A stretch of DNA of 64,000 nt from Piliocolobus tephrosceles (GCF_002776525.5 NC_045452.1:26897982-26961981), one strand, 5' to 3'. Shown: positions 33,404 to 44,541, counted from the first letter of the stretch. Numbers and translations are program-made. The notes: generated by a model not told the origin, from the letters alone.

Positions 33404-33521
33404 GTATTTTTGGTAGAGATGGGGTTTCCCATGTTGGCCAGGCTGGTCTCAAACTCCTGACCTCAGGTGATCCACCTGCCTTGGCCTCCCAAAGTGCTGG
33501 GATTACAGGCATGAGCCACCA
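33404..33521 (-). mobile_element. Left-arm-only Alu with its own target-site duplication
   Basis: Only the left monomer is present. Reversed, it ends at the mid-element A-rich linker. It is bounded by ctaaaggactttttt at 33389-33403 and 33522-33536. Confidence 0.8.
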
Positions 33522-33549
33522 CTAAAGGACTTTTTTAAAGCCCAGAGAG

Positions 33550-33705
33550 ACATACATCTCTAGTCCCAGCTACTCAGGAGGCTGAAGCAGGAGGATCACT
33601 TAAGTCCAGGAGTTTGAGGCTGCAATGAGCTATGATCCCACCACTGCACTCCAACCTAGGAGACAGAGTGAGACAACTGTCTCAATAAAAAATAAATAAA
33701 TAAAA
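33550..33705 (+). mobile_element. Alu right monomer (FRAM or truncated Alu), sense
   Basis: tagtcccagctactcaggag to gtctcaataaaaaataaataa. No left arm. Confidence 0.8.
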
Positions 33706-33928
33706 GGCACAGAGAAGATAATAATTTGTCCCAAGTCTTTGTACTCAGACAGGCTCCTGTCTAAATCCTGACTATGGGCTAGAGTCAGGATTTACACTGG
33801 AGCCTGCGTACAAGGTCTGTGACTTTTCTCCTATTAGCCCTGGCCACCTCCGTGTCTAGGTGTGATCCATCCTGCTGTTATTACAAGTTCAGAGCCAAAA
33901 GGCCTTTTGGAAAGTTGTTTTTCTTTTT

Positions 33929-34213
33929 TTCTTTTTTTGAGACAGGGTCTGGCTCTGTCACTCAGGCTGGAGTGCAGTAGTGCAATCTTGGCTCACTGCA
34001 ACCTCTGCCTCCCAGGCACAAGCAATCCTCCCAGCTCAGCCTCCCTAGTAGCTGGGACTACAGGTGCACACCATCACCCCTGGCTAATTTTAATTTTTTT
34101 TTGTAGAGACGGCAGTCTCACTATATTGACCAAGCTGGTCTCGAATTCCTAACCTCAACAATCCTCTCACTTGGGCCTCCCAAAGTGTTGGAATTACAGG
34201 CATGAGTCAGACC
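33929..34213 (-). mobile_element. Alu (S/J), antisense
   Basis: ttgagacagggtctggctct to ttacaggcatgagtcagacc. Confidence 0.88.
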
Positions 34214-34299
34214 TGGAAGGTTGTTATTCTATTCCCAGATACGTTTTCTTATTTCTGCAGCAAACAACAGTACAATTTTCAAAGGCAGAATTCAAAACC

Positions 34300-34410
34300 C
34301 AGCTTCATTTCTGACTTCCAGCCTCCAGAGTTGTGAGAGAATACATTTCTGTTGTTTAAAGTTGCCCAACTTATGGCACTTTGTTACAGCGCCCCTGGGA
34401 AACGAATATG
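34300..34410 (+). mobile_element. MLT1-type LTR 3' end, sense
   Basis: gacttccagcctccagagtt, gtgagagaatacatttctgt, tgtttaaagttgcc, then gcccctgggaaacgaata; the common MaLR LTR terminus. Confidence 0.75.
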
Positions 34411-34447
34411 CTCCTTTTCTTCTTCTTCCTCGGCCAAGCCTCATCTT

Positions 34448-34719
34448 TTTGGTTTTTGAGATGGATTTTCACTCTTGTCACCCAGGCTGGGGTGCAACGG
34501 GTACGATCTCAGCTCACTGCAACCTCCGCCTCCTGGCTTAGCCTCCCAAGTAGTTGAGATTACAGGCGTCCGTCACCACACCCAGCTAATTTTGTCTTTT
34601 TAGTAGAGACAAGGGTTCACTATATTGGTCAGACTGGTCTCGAACTCCTGACCTCGGGTAATCCACCTGCCTCAGCCTCCCAAAGTGCTGGGATTACAGG
34701 TGTGAGCCACCACACCCGG
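34448..34719 (-). mobile_element. AluS, antisense
   Basis: Flanked by ccaagcctcatctt at 34434-34447 and 34720-34733. An internal deletion removes part of the left side (cctcctggcttagcctccc). Confidence 0.9.
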
Positions 34720-34733
34720 CCAAGCCTCATCTT

Positions 34734-35330
34734 ATTTCTGGACTCCATCTCCTTTTCCAAGCCACGGTGATCAAAGTCCTGAGTCTCCTTACTTGAGGGA
34801 CGGTGGAAGCAGCACCAGATTCTTCTATTTAATTAGCATTTCCCTACTGCCTCCCACAGACCCAAGCCTTCATGAGTGCTCACCCTCCACTCTGGCAGGT
34901 TGGGTCTAACGTCTCTCTTTGGTCTTGGCTATGGGAGACGCAGTCTTCCATCTTGGGGCTCGTTGTTTTCAGATCCTGTTAGTTTTCCTTCCATGGCCTG
35001 TGTTTGTAGGCACAGTCAAGTTTAATTATTTATTTACATAATCAGCACCTACTTTTTCTCAAGAGTTCATTGAAACCTTTCAAGCCCTTTGGAAACAATC
35101 CTTTTATTCTCGTTTTGGTTGGCTGGATACCAAAGCAGCAGAACACAACAGATCAGGTGACTGGTTCCGGTTTCACCGGCCCCCACCTCCCTGCTTCACA
35201 TTGGGGTGTGCAGATTCCAGGTGAAGGAGCATTTGTTAGGCACCCACCACGTGTCAGGCACCACGGTGGTCCTTTGAAGTTATCACCGTCGGCAGCAGTG
35301 GCAGGGCCAGGCTGATGTTTGTAGAATTCA
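34734..35330. other. Unique intergenic sequence
   Basis: Nothing recognised. Confidence 0.5.
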
Positions 35331-35535
35331 ACTCCAGGCATGGTGCTGAGAGGGCTTTTCATGTTCCCTCATCTTAATCCTTCACAAAACCCGTCAAAGT
35401 AGGTATTATAATTGAACCCCACTGTATAGGTGAGGAAATTGAGGCCAATATACACGGGGTGACTTATCTAAGAGAGCACAACTGGTAAGCAGTTGTTTCT
35501 GACGTTGAGTCTAACTCAGGACCAAGCCTGCTGTG
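35331..35535 (-). mobile_element. MIR, antisense
   Basis: aggtgaggaaattgaggcca, gcacaactggtaagcag and surrounding wording in reverse MIR order. Confidence 0.7.
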
Positions 35536-35739
35536 CCATCTTTTACATGGAAGCTGTGCTGGCCTCACAAAAGACGCCTAACAAACACTGACCAAGGGGC
35601 TGCCCACTGTGGCCTGTGGACATTACAGATGAGGAGACTGGAGGCTGGGCTTGTAGCTCTGCTTTATCACCCTCTAGGGAGGACCATAAGTAAGAAAATC
35701 TTTCAACTGCCATGTGGCAGTCATTGGCGAGTTATGAGT

Positions 35740-35900
35740 TATTAATAACACATAATTTTTCAAATGAAGATCATTATTATAATGAAAGGTGCCATGAAGA
35801 AGTGCTAATTGCAATAATTACTAATTTATTAGGGAGTTAGAAAATGACTCAAGGTTTGTAAATTAGGAAGGAACGTATTAGACAAGTATGTGAGAAAATG
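35740..35900. promoter_or_regulatory. AT-rich candidate conserved regulatory element
   Basis: A dense set of homeodomain-type cores (attaataacacataattt, gctaattgcaataattac, taatttattag) in non-repeat DNA. The role is inferred from composition only. Confidence 0.3.
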
Positions 35901-37074
35901 TGTGAAGTTGAAGATTCAGATGTCTGTCTGAGCAGTCAGAGAAGAATTTGAAAACAATTGCTTCCCCAAGCATACCCTCCTGGGACAGCTGCTGAAATCT
36001 CAGAGTCCCTGAAAATGCGAAAAAATAAAAAATAAAAATAAAAAAAAACCCAAGATAGCTTGACCCTAGGATCAATCTCTCCAGGCTAAAATGGTAGCAA
36101 TTTAGACACCAAGCTTGCAACACAAGCTAAACCCAAGGACAGACCAGAGGGCTGTTGCCCATCCCCATTGCTGCCTGCTACCCCAGTGCCCAGAACGGTG
36201 TCTCCCAGAGTGGGTGCTTATATGAATAGATATTGTCATGATTGTTGTTTTTGCTAGTGATATCGTTGTAAATGAATGTCAAGCCTGAGGCATTTCCTCC
36301 AGCCAACCACTGGCTCCGCTCCTTACTCCCCTTAGGTTAAGGCCGATGGAGGCTTTGGTTTGTGTGCACTTGCACACCGTGTGTGTGTGTGCGTGTGTGT
36401 GTGTGTGTGTTTATGTGTATGCCTCTGCATGAAATAGAGATTCAACCCAGTGCTAAATAAACCAGCTAACAATTGGAAAGCCACATACACTGGTGATTTG
36501 TTGTGAAATATCCGGTTTGAAACCATGCACTATAAACAATCCAAGTTTGTAAAATCTGACAGATGCTTTCTCATCTGTGAATGTGAAGGTTATGGCCTCT
36601 GCCCATCCCGCCTCACAAAGATTTCAGGAGGGACCTGGAACCAGACATGGGAAACAATGTGAAGCAGGTGCAGTGCTAACAGCTCCTCATCTCTGTACTG
36701 TTAATCCAGCTTCTCCATTAACCTCAGTCAGGTCCACTGAGTCCCAGGGGCTGCAGGATTGACCTTGACCAGTTCCAGAAGCAGCAAACCTGGGTGTATG
36801 TTGGAAGCAGCCCAGCCCTGGATCCTAGATATTCTTACACATAGGAAAAGCATATGATGCACATGAGAACAAGTATCAAAGAACCTCCCTCCATTACCCT
36901 GAACTGTGAGCGTCTCTGCTTATACCTCTGGCCTACCAGCCCATGCCTCTAGATCTGCTTTACACCTGCCCAGAGGCTACTGTGCAGCCAGGAAGAGCCA
37001 CAGCAGCTACCAGATCAAGGCTCTCTATTTTTTTGTTAAGGGAATGTACATGTGAGATGAAGTCAAGATCTTAA
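35901..37074. other. Unique intergenic sequence with simple repeats
   Basis: A-rich run at 36018-36049 and (GT)n at 36374-36412. No other element recognised. Confidence 0.55.
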
Positions 37075-37077
37075 ATT

Positions 37078-37236
37078 TCATCAGGGTATGTCTGGGTGAA
37101 AATAACAGCTGGATAATGTAAATGATGAGTTGATGGGTGCAGCAAACCAACATGGCACATGTATACCTATGTAACAAACATTCACGTTGTGCACATATAC
37201 CCTAGAACTTAAAGTATAGTAAAAAAATGTTTAAAA
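37078..37236 (+). mobile_element. L1 3' UTR fragment (primate L1P type), sense
   Basis: gatgggtgcagcaaaccaac, atggcacatgtatacctatg and cctagaacttaaagtatagt are the canonical L1P 3' end, closing in an A tail. Confidence 0.9.
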
Positions 37237-37268
37237 GTTAAATCATCCCATGTTTTCATAACCAGACT

Positions 37269-37561
37269 CTTTTTTTTTTAGATGGAGTCTCATTGTGTCA
37301 CCCAGGCTGGAATGCAGTGGTGCAATCTCGGCTCACTGTTACCCCCACCTCCCGGATTCAAGTGATTCTCCTGCCTCAGTCTCATGAGTAGCTGGGATTA
37401 CAAGCATGCACCACCGTGCCCAGCTAATTTTTGTATTTTTAGTAGAGACGGGGCTTTCGCCACGTTGGCCAGGCTGGTCTCGAACTCTTGACCTCAAGTG
37501 ATCTGCCCACTTTGGCCTTCCGAAGTGCTGGGATTACAAGCGTGAGCCACTGTGCCCGGCC
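37269..37561 (-). mobile_element. AluS, antisense
   Basis: tttttttttagatggagtct to gagccactgtgcccggcc. Confidence 0.9.
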
Positions 37562-38243
37562 AGAAGAAATTTTTATTGCATAAAATGAGAAAGGTGTTCT
37601 GGAGACAACACCAGGGCAGGGTTGAAAGTCACTCACTCCATAAGAGATTACCCATGGCATTAATTGCCCATCTCAGCAGAAGCCAGGAATAGGGATGGGT
37701 CATACTGCAGAGACTGCCAGTTTGGACCAAAGGGGACAGAGATGGGATGAAATAAAGTAGCATTTTTGGACTTCTGGGGCTCTACAGGACAGGACAATAG
37801 AATGATGTGGTGGTGAACATACTTTATCTTTCAAGAAAAGGGGAAGAATGACTCCAAAGGCAACTTATAGATCAGGGGCTGCCACTCCCACCATAGACCC
37901 AGGGAGCAAGGCTGTTTCCTCCTCATTTCCGGAAGACGCAGCTTCCACCCCTGGCTTGCAGTAGACCAGGCAGCACCTGCCTAGTGCTGGAGGGATAGAG
38001 CCACCACACAGAGCCCCCAGAGTGGGGCTGCCACAAAGAGACACCTGAGCAGAGTCACCACCCAGGGCTATGGGGTGGGGAAAGGACAACTGCCGCCATG
38101 GGCCCAGAAGTCCCAAAGAATTGTCCAGCCAAAGAATTATTTTTGAGCCTAAAATCCAAAGGACTTTGCCTTGCGAGGTCTTGTACTTGCCTGGGAGCCA
38201 TCCGCCCTTTCTTCCTAGTTTTCTCTTTTAGAATGAGAACGTG
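37562..38243. other. Unique intergenic sequence
   Basis: Nothing recognised. Confidence 0.5.
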
Positions 38244-38533
38244 GGCTGGGCGCGGTGGCTCATGCCTGTAATCCCAGCACTTTGGGAGGCCGAGACGGGC
38301 AGATCACGAGGTCAGGAGATCGAGACCATCCTGGCTAACACGGTGAAACCCCGTCTCTACTAAAAATACAAAAAACTAGCCGGGTGAGGTGGTGGGCGCC
38401 TATAGTCCCAGCTACTCGGGAGGCTGAGGCAGGAGAATGGCGTGAACCCGGGAGGCGGAGCTTGCAGTGAGCTGAGATCCGGCCACTGTGCTCCAGCCTG
38501 GGCGACAGAGCGAGACTCCATCTCAAAAAAAAA
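38244..38533 (+). mobile_element. Young AluY (Old World monkey type), sense
   Basis: Target-site duplication agaatgagaacgtg at 38230-38243 and 38533-38546. Carries gatccggccactg. Confidence 0.92.
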
Positions 38534-38757
38534 GAATGAGAACGTGTCCACATCGTGTTTGGAAGCACATATGTCTGATTTCATCGGTTTACAGCTAGAG
38601 AGGAATTTTGCCTCAGGAGAAATCATACCTTGAGTCTCACCCACACATGATTTAAGTGATATTTAGATGAGACTTTAGGTTTCAGAGTTGAGGAATAGTT
38701 AAGACTCTTGGGGCTGTTGGGATGGGGTGAAGATTTTTGGTTTTGTTTTGTGTGTGT

Positions 38758-39032
38758 GTTTTTGAACATGAGATCTCACTCTGTTGCCCAGGCTGGAGTT
38801 CAGCAGCATGATCATAGTTCACTGTGACCTCAAACTCCTGGGCTCAGGCAATCCTCCTACCTCAGCCTCCCTAATAGCTGGGACTACAGACACGTACGCA
38901 CCATGCATGGTAATTCTTTTTATTTTTTGTAGAGACCGGGATCCTGCTATGTTGCCCAGACTGGTCTCGAACTCCTGGCCTCAAGTGATCTTCTCACCTC
39001 ACCCTCCTTAGTAGCTGGGACACAGGCATGCC
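38758..39032 (-). mobile_element. AluJ, antisense
   Basis: gatctcactctgttgcccag, ctcaaactcctgggctcagg, ending agctgggacacaggcatgcc. Old and diverged. Confidence 0.85.
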
Positions 39033-39263
39033 TGACTGATGAGGTGAAGGCATTTTTTACGTGTTAGGAACGTGAGTTTTGATGGGCCAGAGGATGGCAT
39101 GTTATAGACTGAATTGCTTCCCTACAAAATCTATATGTTGAAGCCCTAACCCGCAATGTGACTGTTTTTAGAGGTAGGTCCTTTAAGGAGGGAATTAAGG
39201 TTAAATGAGGTTGCAGGAGTAGGGCCCTAATCCAATAGGACTGATGTCCTTATAAGAGAAGAG

Positions 39264-39555
39264 GGGCCCCGCACAGTGGCTCATGCCTGTAATCCCAGCA
39301 CTTTGGGAAGCCGAGGCAGGCAGATCACCCGAGGTCAGAAGTTCAAGACCAGCCTGACCAACATGGAGAAACCCCGTCTCTACTAAAAATACAAAATTTG
39401 CCGGGCGTGGTGGCACATGCCTATAATCCCAGCTACTCAGGAGGCCGAGGCAGGATAATTGCTTGAACCCAGAAGGCAGAGGTTGCAGTGAGCTGAGATT
39501 GTGCCATTGCATTCTAGCCTGGGCAACAAGAGCAAAACTCCATCTCAAAAAAAAA
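39264..39555 (+). mobile_element. AluS, sense, inside the MLT1A LTR
   Basis: ggccccgcacagtggctcat to caaaactccatctc plus A tail. Confidence 0.9.
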
Positions 39556-39633
39556 GAGAGAGAGAGAGAGAGGAGGAAGAGGTGGAAGGGGGAGGGGGAA
39601 GGGGAAGGCGAAGAGGAAGGGGAAGAGGAGCTA
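39546..39633 (+). repeat. Polypurine tract (GA/GGA)n
   Basis: Nearly 90 bases of A and G only (one C near 39610), joining two Alus. Has H-DNA potential. Confidence 0.88.
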
Positions 39634-39938
39634 GGCGCGGTGGCTCACACCTGTAATTCCAGCACGTGGGAGGCCAAGGCAAGTGGATCACTTGAGGTCA
39701 GGAGTTCAAGACCAGCTTGGCCAACATGGGGAAACCCATCTCTACTAAAAATACAAAAATTAGCTGGTGTGGTGGTGTGTGCCTGTAATCCAGCTACTTA
39801 GGAGACTGAGGCAGACGAATCACTTGAACCCAAGGAGGCAGAGGTTGCAGTAAGCTGAGATCATACCACTAAGCTGAGATCATACCACTGTACTCTAGCC
39901 TGGGCAACAGAACAAGACTCCATCTCAATAAATTAAAA
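39633..39938 (+). mobile_element. AluS, sense, with a 19-bp internal duplication
   Basis: ctaggcgcggtggctcacac to ccatctcaataaatt. The phrase aagctgagatcataccact is present twice in a row near 39853-39890. Confidence 0.88.
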
Positions 39939-40406
39939 AGAGAGAGAGAGAAAGACCAGTCTGCGGTCTCTCTGGGCACTCCCAGAGGAAAGGCCGTGTG
40001 AGTGGCCCAAGTGAGACAGGGAACTGTCTGCAAGCCAGAAAGGCCTCACTAGAAGCCAATCCTGATGACCCCTTGATCTTGAGCTTCCACTTTCCAAATG
40101 AACTTCTGTTGTTTAAGCCACAAAGCCTGGAGTGTTTTGTTATGGCAGCCCTAGCAGACGAATACATCTCATTTTTAGATGAGGAAACTGAGGCACAGAG
40201 AGATTGGGTAACTCATTCCCAGATACTCAGTAGCATGTGGAACCAGCCTTCAGCTCCAGGCAGCCCAGCTCCAGAGCTCTTGCCTGCTCATATCACTAGA
40301 GAATAAGAGAAAACAGCCGAGTGGAAAGATCCTAGGCCTTCATGGTACTCTGCACCCCACCCTTCTGCCCCCTTGGAACTGTATTCCCAGTTCTGGCTCT
40401 AACTTT

Positions 40407-40522
40407 TTGTGGGTGTGGACTAAGGTGTCCTCAGTATACAGTAGGCATTCAATGTGTGCTGGTCCATGGTTGACTTAGTGCGGAACCCTACTGAGATAAG
40501 TAGAGAAGAGGGAGACTGGACT
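40407..40522 (+). repeat. 116-bp direct repeat, copy 1
   Basis: gggtgtggactaaggtgtcc ... tgacttagtgcggaacccta ... gagactggact. Pairs with 41137-41252 at a constant 730-bp offset, about 92% identical by eye. Confidence 0.9.
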
Positions 40523-41136
40523 GTCTCCCCTGCCACCTGGAGCTGTGGTCTCTCTGTAACTGTCTTGACACCAGCATTCTGTCAATGCTTGCTGGACTAA
40601 TAATTCCCCAGAGTAATGAGCTCTGCTCTCCTCTGGGCCCAGCCACAGTTGGTTTTGTTCCCTCAACCTCGTGCCATCATCATCTGGGTCTGTTATCTGG
40701 CTGTCTCACCCAGGAAGGCTCCCTGGGGTTAAGGACAGCGTCCTGTCCACACCTGTGTTCCCCGGAGCTCAGCCCCAGACCCTGCTGTGGGCCACCCTCT
40801 AAGTGAAGAGGACTGGCCTGAGTGAAGAGGGGGCCGGGGAGGAGTCCTAGGCGTGGGAACATTTGCAGTGCTGATGTGGAAGTGACATCTGACTTTTAGA
40901 GTCTGAGGGATAAAAATACCTCTGAGAAGAACATGAGGCAGATAGAATACAAACAGTTTATCTTCCCTTGTCCAGGTAACCAAGGGTGATCGAACTGAAC
41001 TATGTAACTCAGCCACCCAGGAGCATGACCCAGATTTAAGTGAACCACCTGCCCTGTGCCCCAGGTCCCCAGCCACACCCAAACCCACTCTGGACCTCTG
41101 CTTAATGGATCTTCCAGGGCTTGTTTGTAAATTACT
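40523..41136. other. Unique sequence between the two 116-bp copies
   Basis: No repeat family or exon recognised. Confidence 0.5.
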
Positions 41137-41252
41137 TTGTGGGTGTGGACTAAGCTGTCCTCGGTATACAGGAGGCATTGAATATGTGCTGGTCCATGGT
41201 TGACTTAGTGCAGAACCCTATTGAGATAAGTAGAGAACAGTGAGACTGGACT
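41137..41252 (+). repeat. 116-bp direct repeat, copy 2
   Basis: Same unit as 40407-40522 with about nine substitutions and no indel. The sequence between the copies is unrelated. Confidence 0.9.
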
Positions 41253-41404
41253 CCACCTCAGGTGCAAGTCACTTGCCTTCATCACCCCCACCTGGTTCTC
41301 TGAGTCCCTGACCCTGACAAAGCTTCCCACGTTTAAGCCAAAGAAAGCCATCCAGTGTGTCCAGAGCAGCAGCAGGGACTCCTCTCAGTGTCCCGCCCCC
41401 TGCT

Positions 41405-41450
41405 CTCTTTCTCTCTCTCTCTCTCACTACACACACACACACACACCCTG
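41405..41450 (+). repeat. (CT)n(CA)n compound microsatellite
   Basis: ctctctctctctctcactac followed by acacacacacacacac. Confidence 0.9.
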
Positions 41451-42120
41451 ACTCAAGTGGAGACAGACCCTCCAATGTAATCCAATTAAACTCTCAAAGT
41501 TAGAAGCAATAGTCAGTCATCTTGCTCATTCTCTCAGTTTATAGATGAAGAAAGGTTGGCTCAGAGAACATCAATTACATCTCAAGTCAGAGGCAGGAGG
41601 GGGATTTTAACCTCAACCCCCCTCTCCTTTCCTGAGACAAAGACAGCACCCAAGAGGCAAGCATGCCACCCTGCTTCTCCCGCTCCCAAGGCAGACATGA
41701 ATAATCAATCATAGCTCTCTTCCTGGCTGAGCCTGGACATGGTCCACAAATCCTTATCGACACAGCTTTCCAGGCAGCCACTACCAACTGGTCAACTTGG
41801 ATTGAACCCCCCACCTTCCTAGCTGTCCCCCGAGCATGTACTGCCCCTGGGGTCCCTGAGTGTTTGCAATGCCAGCCATAGCCAGAGAGCCCTTGGGCTC
41901 AGCACAACATTGGAGACTTCAGGAAGGAAACCGCCTGGAGGATCCTCTGCCATAGATGAGAGGACAGTTCTGGGACTCCATCTCCTCTCTTTGAAGGTTT
42001 TTTTTTTCTAGAGAGCAGTGGCTCTCACACTGTTTGACCTGGACCCACAGTAAGAAACAAATTGTACATAGAAGCCCAGGACCCACACCTTGCATGTTCA
42101 TACCTGCAACTGAATGAATT
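41451..42120. other. Unique intergenic sequence with a weak MIR
   Basis: 41480-41620 has an antisense MIR look (ctcagtttatagatgaagaa). The remainder is unrecognised. Confidence 0.45.
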
Positions 42121-42412
42121 TCTTTTTTTTTTTTTGAGATGGAGTCTTGCTTTGTTGCCCAGGCTGGAGTACAGTGGCACGATGTCTGCTTGCTGCAAGC
42201 TCCACCTCCCAGGTTCCCGCCATTCTCCTGCCTCATGAGTAGCTGGGACTATAGGCACCGGCCACCACGCCCGACTAATTTTTTTTTTTTTTTTTTTAGT
42301 AGAGATGGGGTTTCACTGTGTTCGCCAGGATAGTCTCGATATCCTGACCTAGTGATCTGCCCGCCTCAGCCTCCCAAAGTGCTGGGATTACAGGCGTGAG
42401 TCACCGCCCGGC
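42121..42412 (-). mobile_element. AluY-like, antisense
   Basis: Target site aactgaatgaattt before and aactgaattaattt after. Expanded T run in the middle (about 42280-42297). Confidence 0.9.
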
Positions 42413-42486
42413 CAACTGAATTAATTTCATGGAAAAAATATCTATGCATTGTGATAGTTTCTATTCTCTTTTATACATTGATCCGA

Positions 42487-42560
42487 ACCACCACACTGAT
42501 TTCATGCCACACATATGAAATCAATTTTTTCACTCCACGTGAAATCAGTGGTGTGAAAAA
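42487..42560. repeat. Imperfect inverted repeat (cactgatttca / tgaaatcagtg)
   Basis: The 11-bp arms cactgatttca and tgaaatcagtg flank a centre that holds another atgaaatca. Not part of a known element that I recognise. Confidence 0.6.
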
Positions 42561-42661
42561 CCACAGCTCTAAATGGTCGCTCAGGTCTCTAGTGTCTATA
42601 TTCCTGCACTTCCCTTTCCATAAAACTCTCCCATTTCCTTCCCTGATAAAACAAGGGATGA

Positions 42662-42837
42662 GGCCGGGCGCGGTGGCTCAAGCCTGTAATCCCAGCACTT
42701 TCGGAGGCCGAGACGGGTGGATCACAAGGTCAGGAGATCGAGACCATCCTGGCTAACACGGTGAAACCCCGTCTCTACTAAAAAATACAAAAAAACTAGC
42801 CGGGCGAGGTGGTGGGCGCCTGTAGTCCCAGCTACTC
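42662..42837 (+). mobile_element. Young AluY, sense, cut by a gap
   Basis: ggccgggcgcggtggctcaa to tagtcccagctactc, then Ns. Carries the Old World monkey aaaaaactagccgggcgagg. Confidence 0.92.
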
Positions 42838-42937
42838 NNNNNNNNNNNNNNNNNNNNNNNNNNNNNNNNNNNNNNNNNNNNNNNNNNNNNNNNNNNNNNN
42901 NNNNNNNNNNNNNNNNNNNNNNNNNNNNNNNNNNNNN
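42838..42937. other. Assembly gap, 100 N
   Basis: Falls inside the AluY. The right half of the element is missing on the other side. Confidence 0.99.
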
Positions 42938-43170
42938 CCAGGGAGTGGCTGACTGCCGTGGTGCCTGCGCCTAACAAAGTCAGTAAAACCCAGGGAGCAT
43001 TAACACTGGGTAAACCTGCGGCACCAGCTGGTGAAGGGACTCAGCCCTCCCCCAGAAGACACTATTCACGAGACCCAGGGCAGGGCATGGCCATTTAGAC
43101 TTTGAAAATGTCCCAGGTAATTCACACCTTCAACTTCTAATTGAGAATCACTGATCTCATCCAGCTTCTT

Positions 43171-43460
43171 CTTTTTTTTTTTTTTGAGATAGAGTCTTGC
43201 TCTGTTTCCCAGGCTGGAGTGCAGTGGTGCAATCTCAGCTCACTGCAACCTCTGCCTCCAAGCAATTCTCCTGCCTCAGCTTCCCGAGTAGCTGGGATTA
43301 CAGGCACGCACCACCACATCCGGCTAATTTTTGTATTATTAGTAGAGACGAAGTTTCACCATGTTGGCCAGGCTGGTCTTGAACTCCTGGCCTCAGGTGA
43401 CCCGCCTGCCTTGGCCTCCCAAAGTGCTGGGATTACAGATGTAAGCCACCACGCCTGGCC
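43171..43460 (-). mobile_element. AluS, antisense
   Basis: Target-site duplication ctcatccagcttctt at 43156-43170 and 43460-43474. Confidence 0.92.
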
Positions 43461-43474
43461 TCATCCAGCTTCTT

Positions 43475-43690
43475 AATTTCACAATGGGTAAACTGAGGCA
43501 CAGAGGAACAACCATTGGTCAATGATCTTAGGGATCCAGGGGCTAAGCTGGGACTACTCAAAGTCACAGTGTCAGAGACTTGAAGCTCTTGGGAACTTCC
43601 CTTGTTTTATACCTGGGAGACTGAGGCCCAGGGAGGGGAGGTGAGCACCTGGTAAGACACAGTCGACAGAAGGAGATTGGAACATGGCAC
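43475..43690 (-). mobile_element. MIR-like fragments, antisense
   Basis: atgggtaaactgaggcacag and gagactgaggcccagggag occur in sequence; either one interrupted MIR or two. Confidence 0.5.
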
Positions 43691-43696
43691 CTGCAG

Positions 43697-43893
43697 TGGG
43701 TGGAATGGTGGCTCCCCCAAAGGATGTGTCCACATCCGAACTCCTGAAATCTGTGAATGTGAACTTATGTAGAAAGCGTATCTTGACTTCAGACTTCTGG
43801 CCTCCAGAATTGTGTGAGAACGTATTTCTGCTGTTTTAAACCATCAAGTTTGTGGTCACTTATCAACTGCAGCCCCAGGAAACTAGTACACAC
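43697..43893 (+). mobile_element. MLT1-type LTR with internal deletion, sense
   Basis: ggtggctcccccaaaggatg, then ttcagacttctggcctccag, aattgtgtgagaacg, gctgttttaaaccatc, caggaaactagtacac. The middle of the LTR is absent. Confidence 0.7.
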
Positions 43894-43964
43894 CCAAAAC
43901 AAAAGTTCAGATAGTCATGGAATTCAGGTGTTCTAATGGATTCAGGTATTCTACTGGAATTCAG

Positions 43965-43974
43965 NNNNNNNNNN
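43965..43974. other. Assembly gap, 10 N, in the minisatellite
   Basis: Short placeholder; repeat continues in register on both sides. Confidence 0.98.
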
Positions 43975-44541
43975 TGGATTCAGGTATTCTACTGGAATTC
44001 AGGTGTTCTAATGGATTCAGGCATTCTAATAGAATTCAGGTGTTCTAATGGAGTCAGCTATTCTAATGGAGTTAGGTGTTCTTAATGCAGTCAGATATTC
44101 TAATGGAGTCAGGTGTTCTAGTGAGTCAGCTATTCTAATGATTCAGGTATTCTAATGGAGTCAGGCATTCTAATGGAATTCAGGTGTTCTAATGGAGTCA
44201 GGTATTCTAATGGAGTTAGGTGTTATTAATGGAGTCAGCTATTCTAATAGAGTCAGAGATTCTAATGGAATTCAGGTGTTCTAATGGAGGCAGGCATTCT
44301 AATGGAATTCAGGTGTTCTAATGAGGCAGGCATTCTACTGGAATTCAGGTGTTCTAATGATTCAGGTATTCTAATGGAGTTAGGTGTTATTAATGGAGTC
44401 AGATATTCTAATGGTGTCAGGTGTTCTAATGGAGTCAGATATTCTAATGGAGTCAGATATTCTAATGGAATTCAGGTGTTCTAATGGATGCAGTCATTCT
44501 AATGGAATTCAGGTGTTCTAATGGATTCAGTCATTCTAATG

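Larger units (their letters stand above)
39105..40166 (+). mobile_element. MLT1A-like LTR, split by two Alus
   Basis: The left piece (39105-39262) reads tatgttgaagccctaaccc, ggttaaatgaggttgc, gggccctaatccaatag, gtccttataagag. The right piece (39955-40166) reads gtctgcaagccagaaagg, cttctgttgtttaagcc and ttatggcagccctagcag. Together they form an almost complete solo LTR. Confidence 0.85.
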
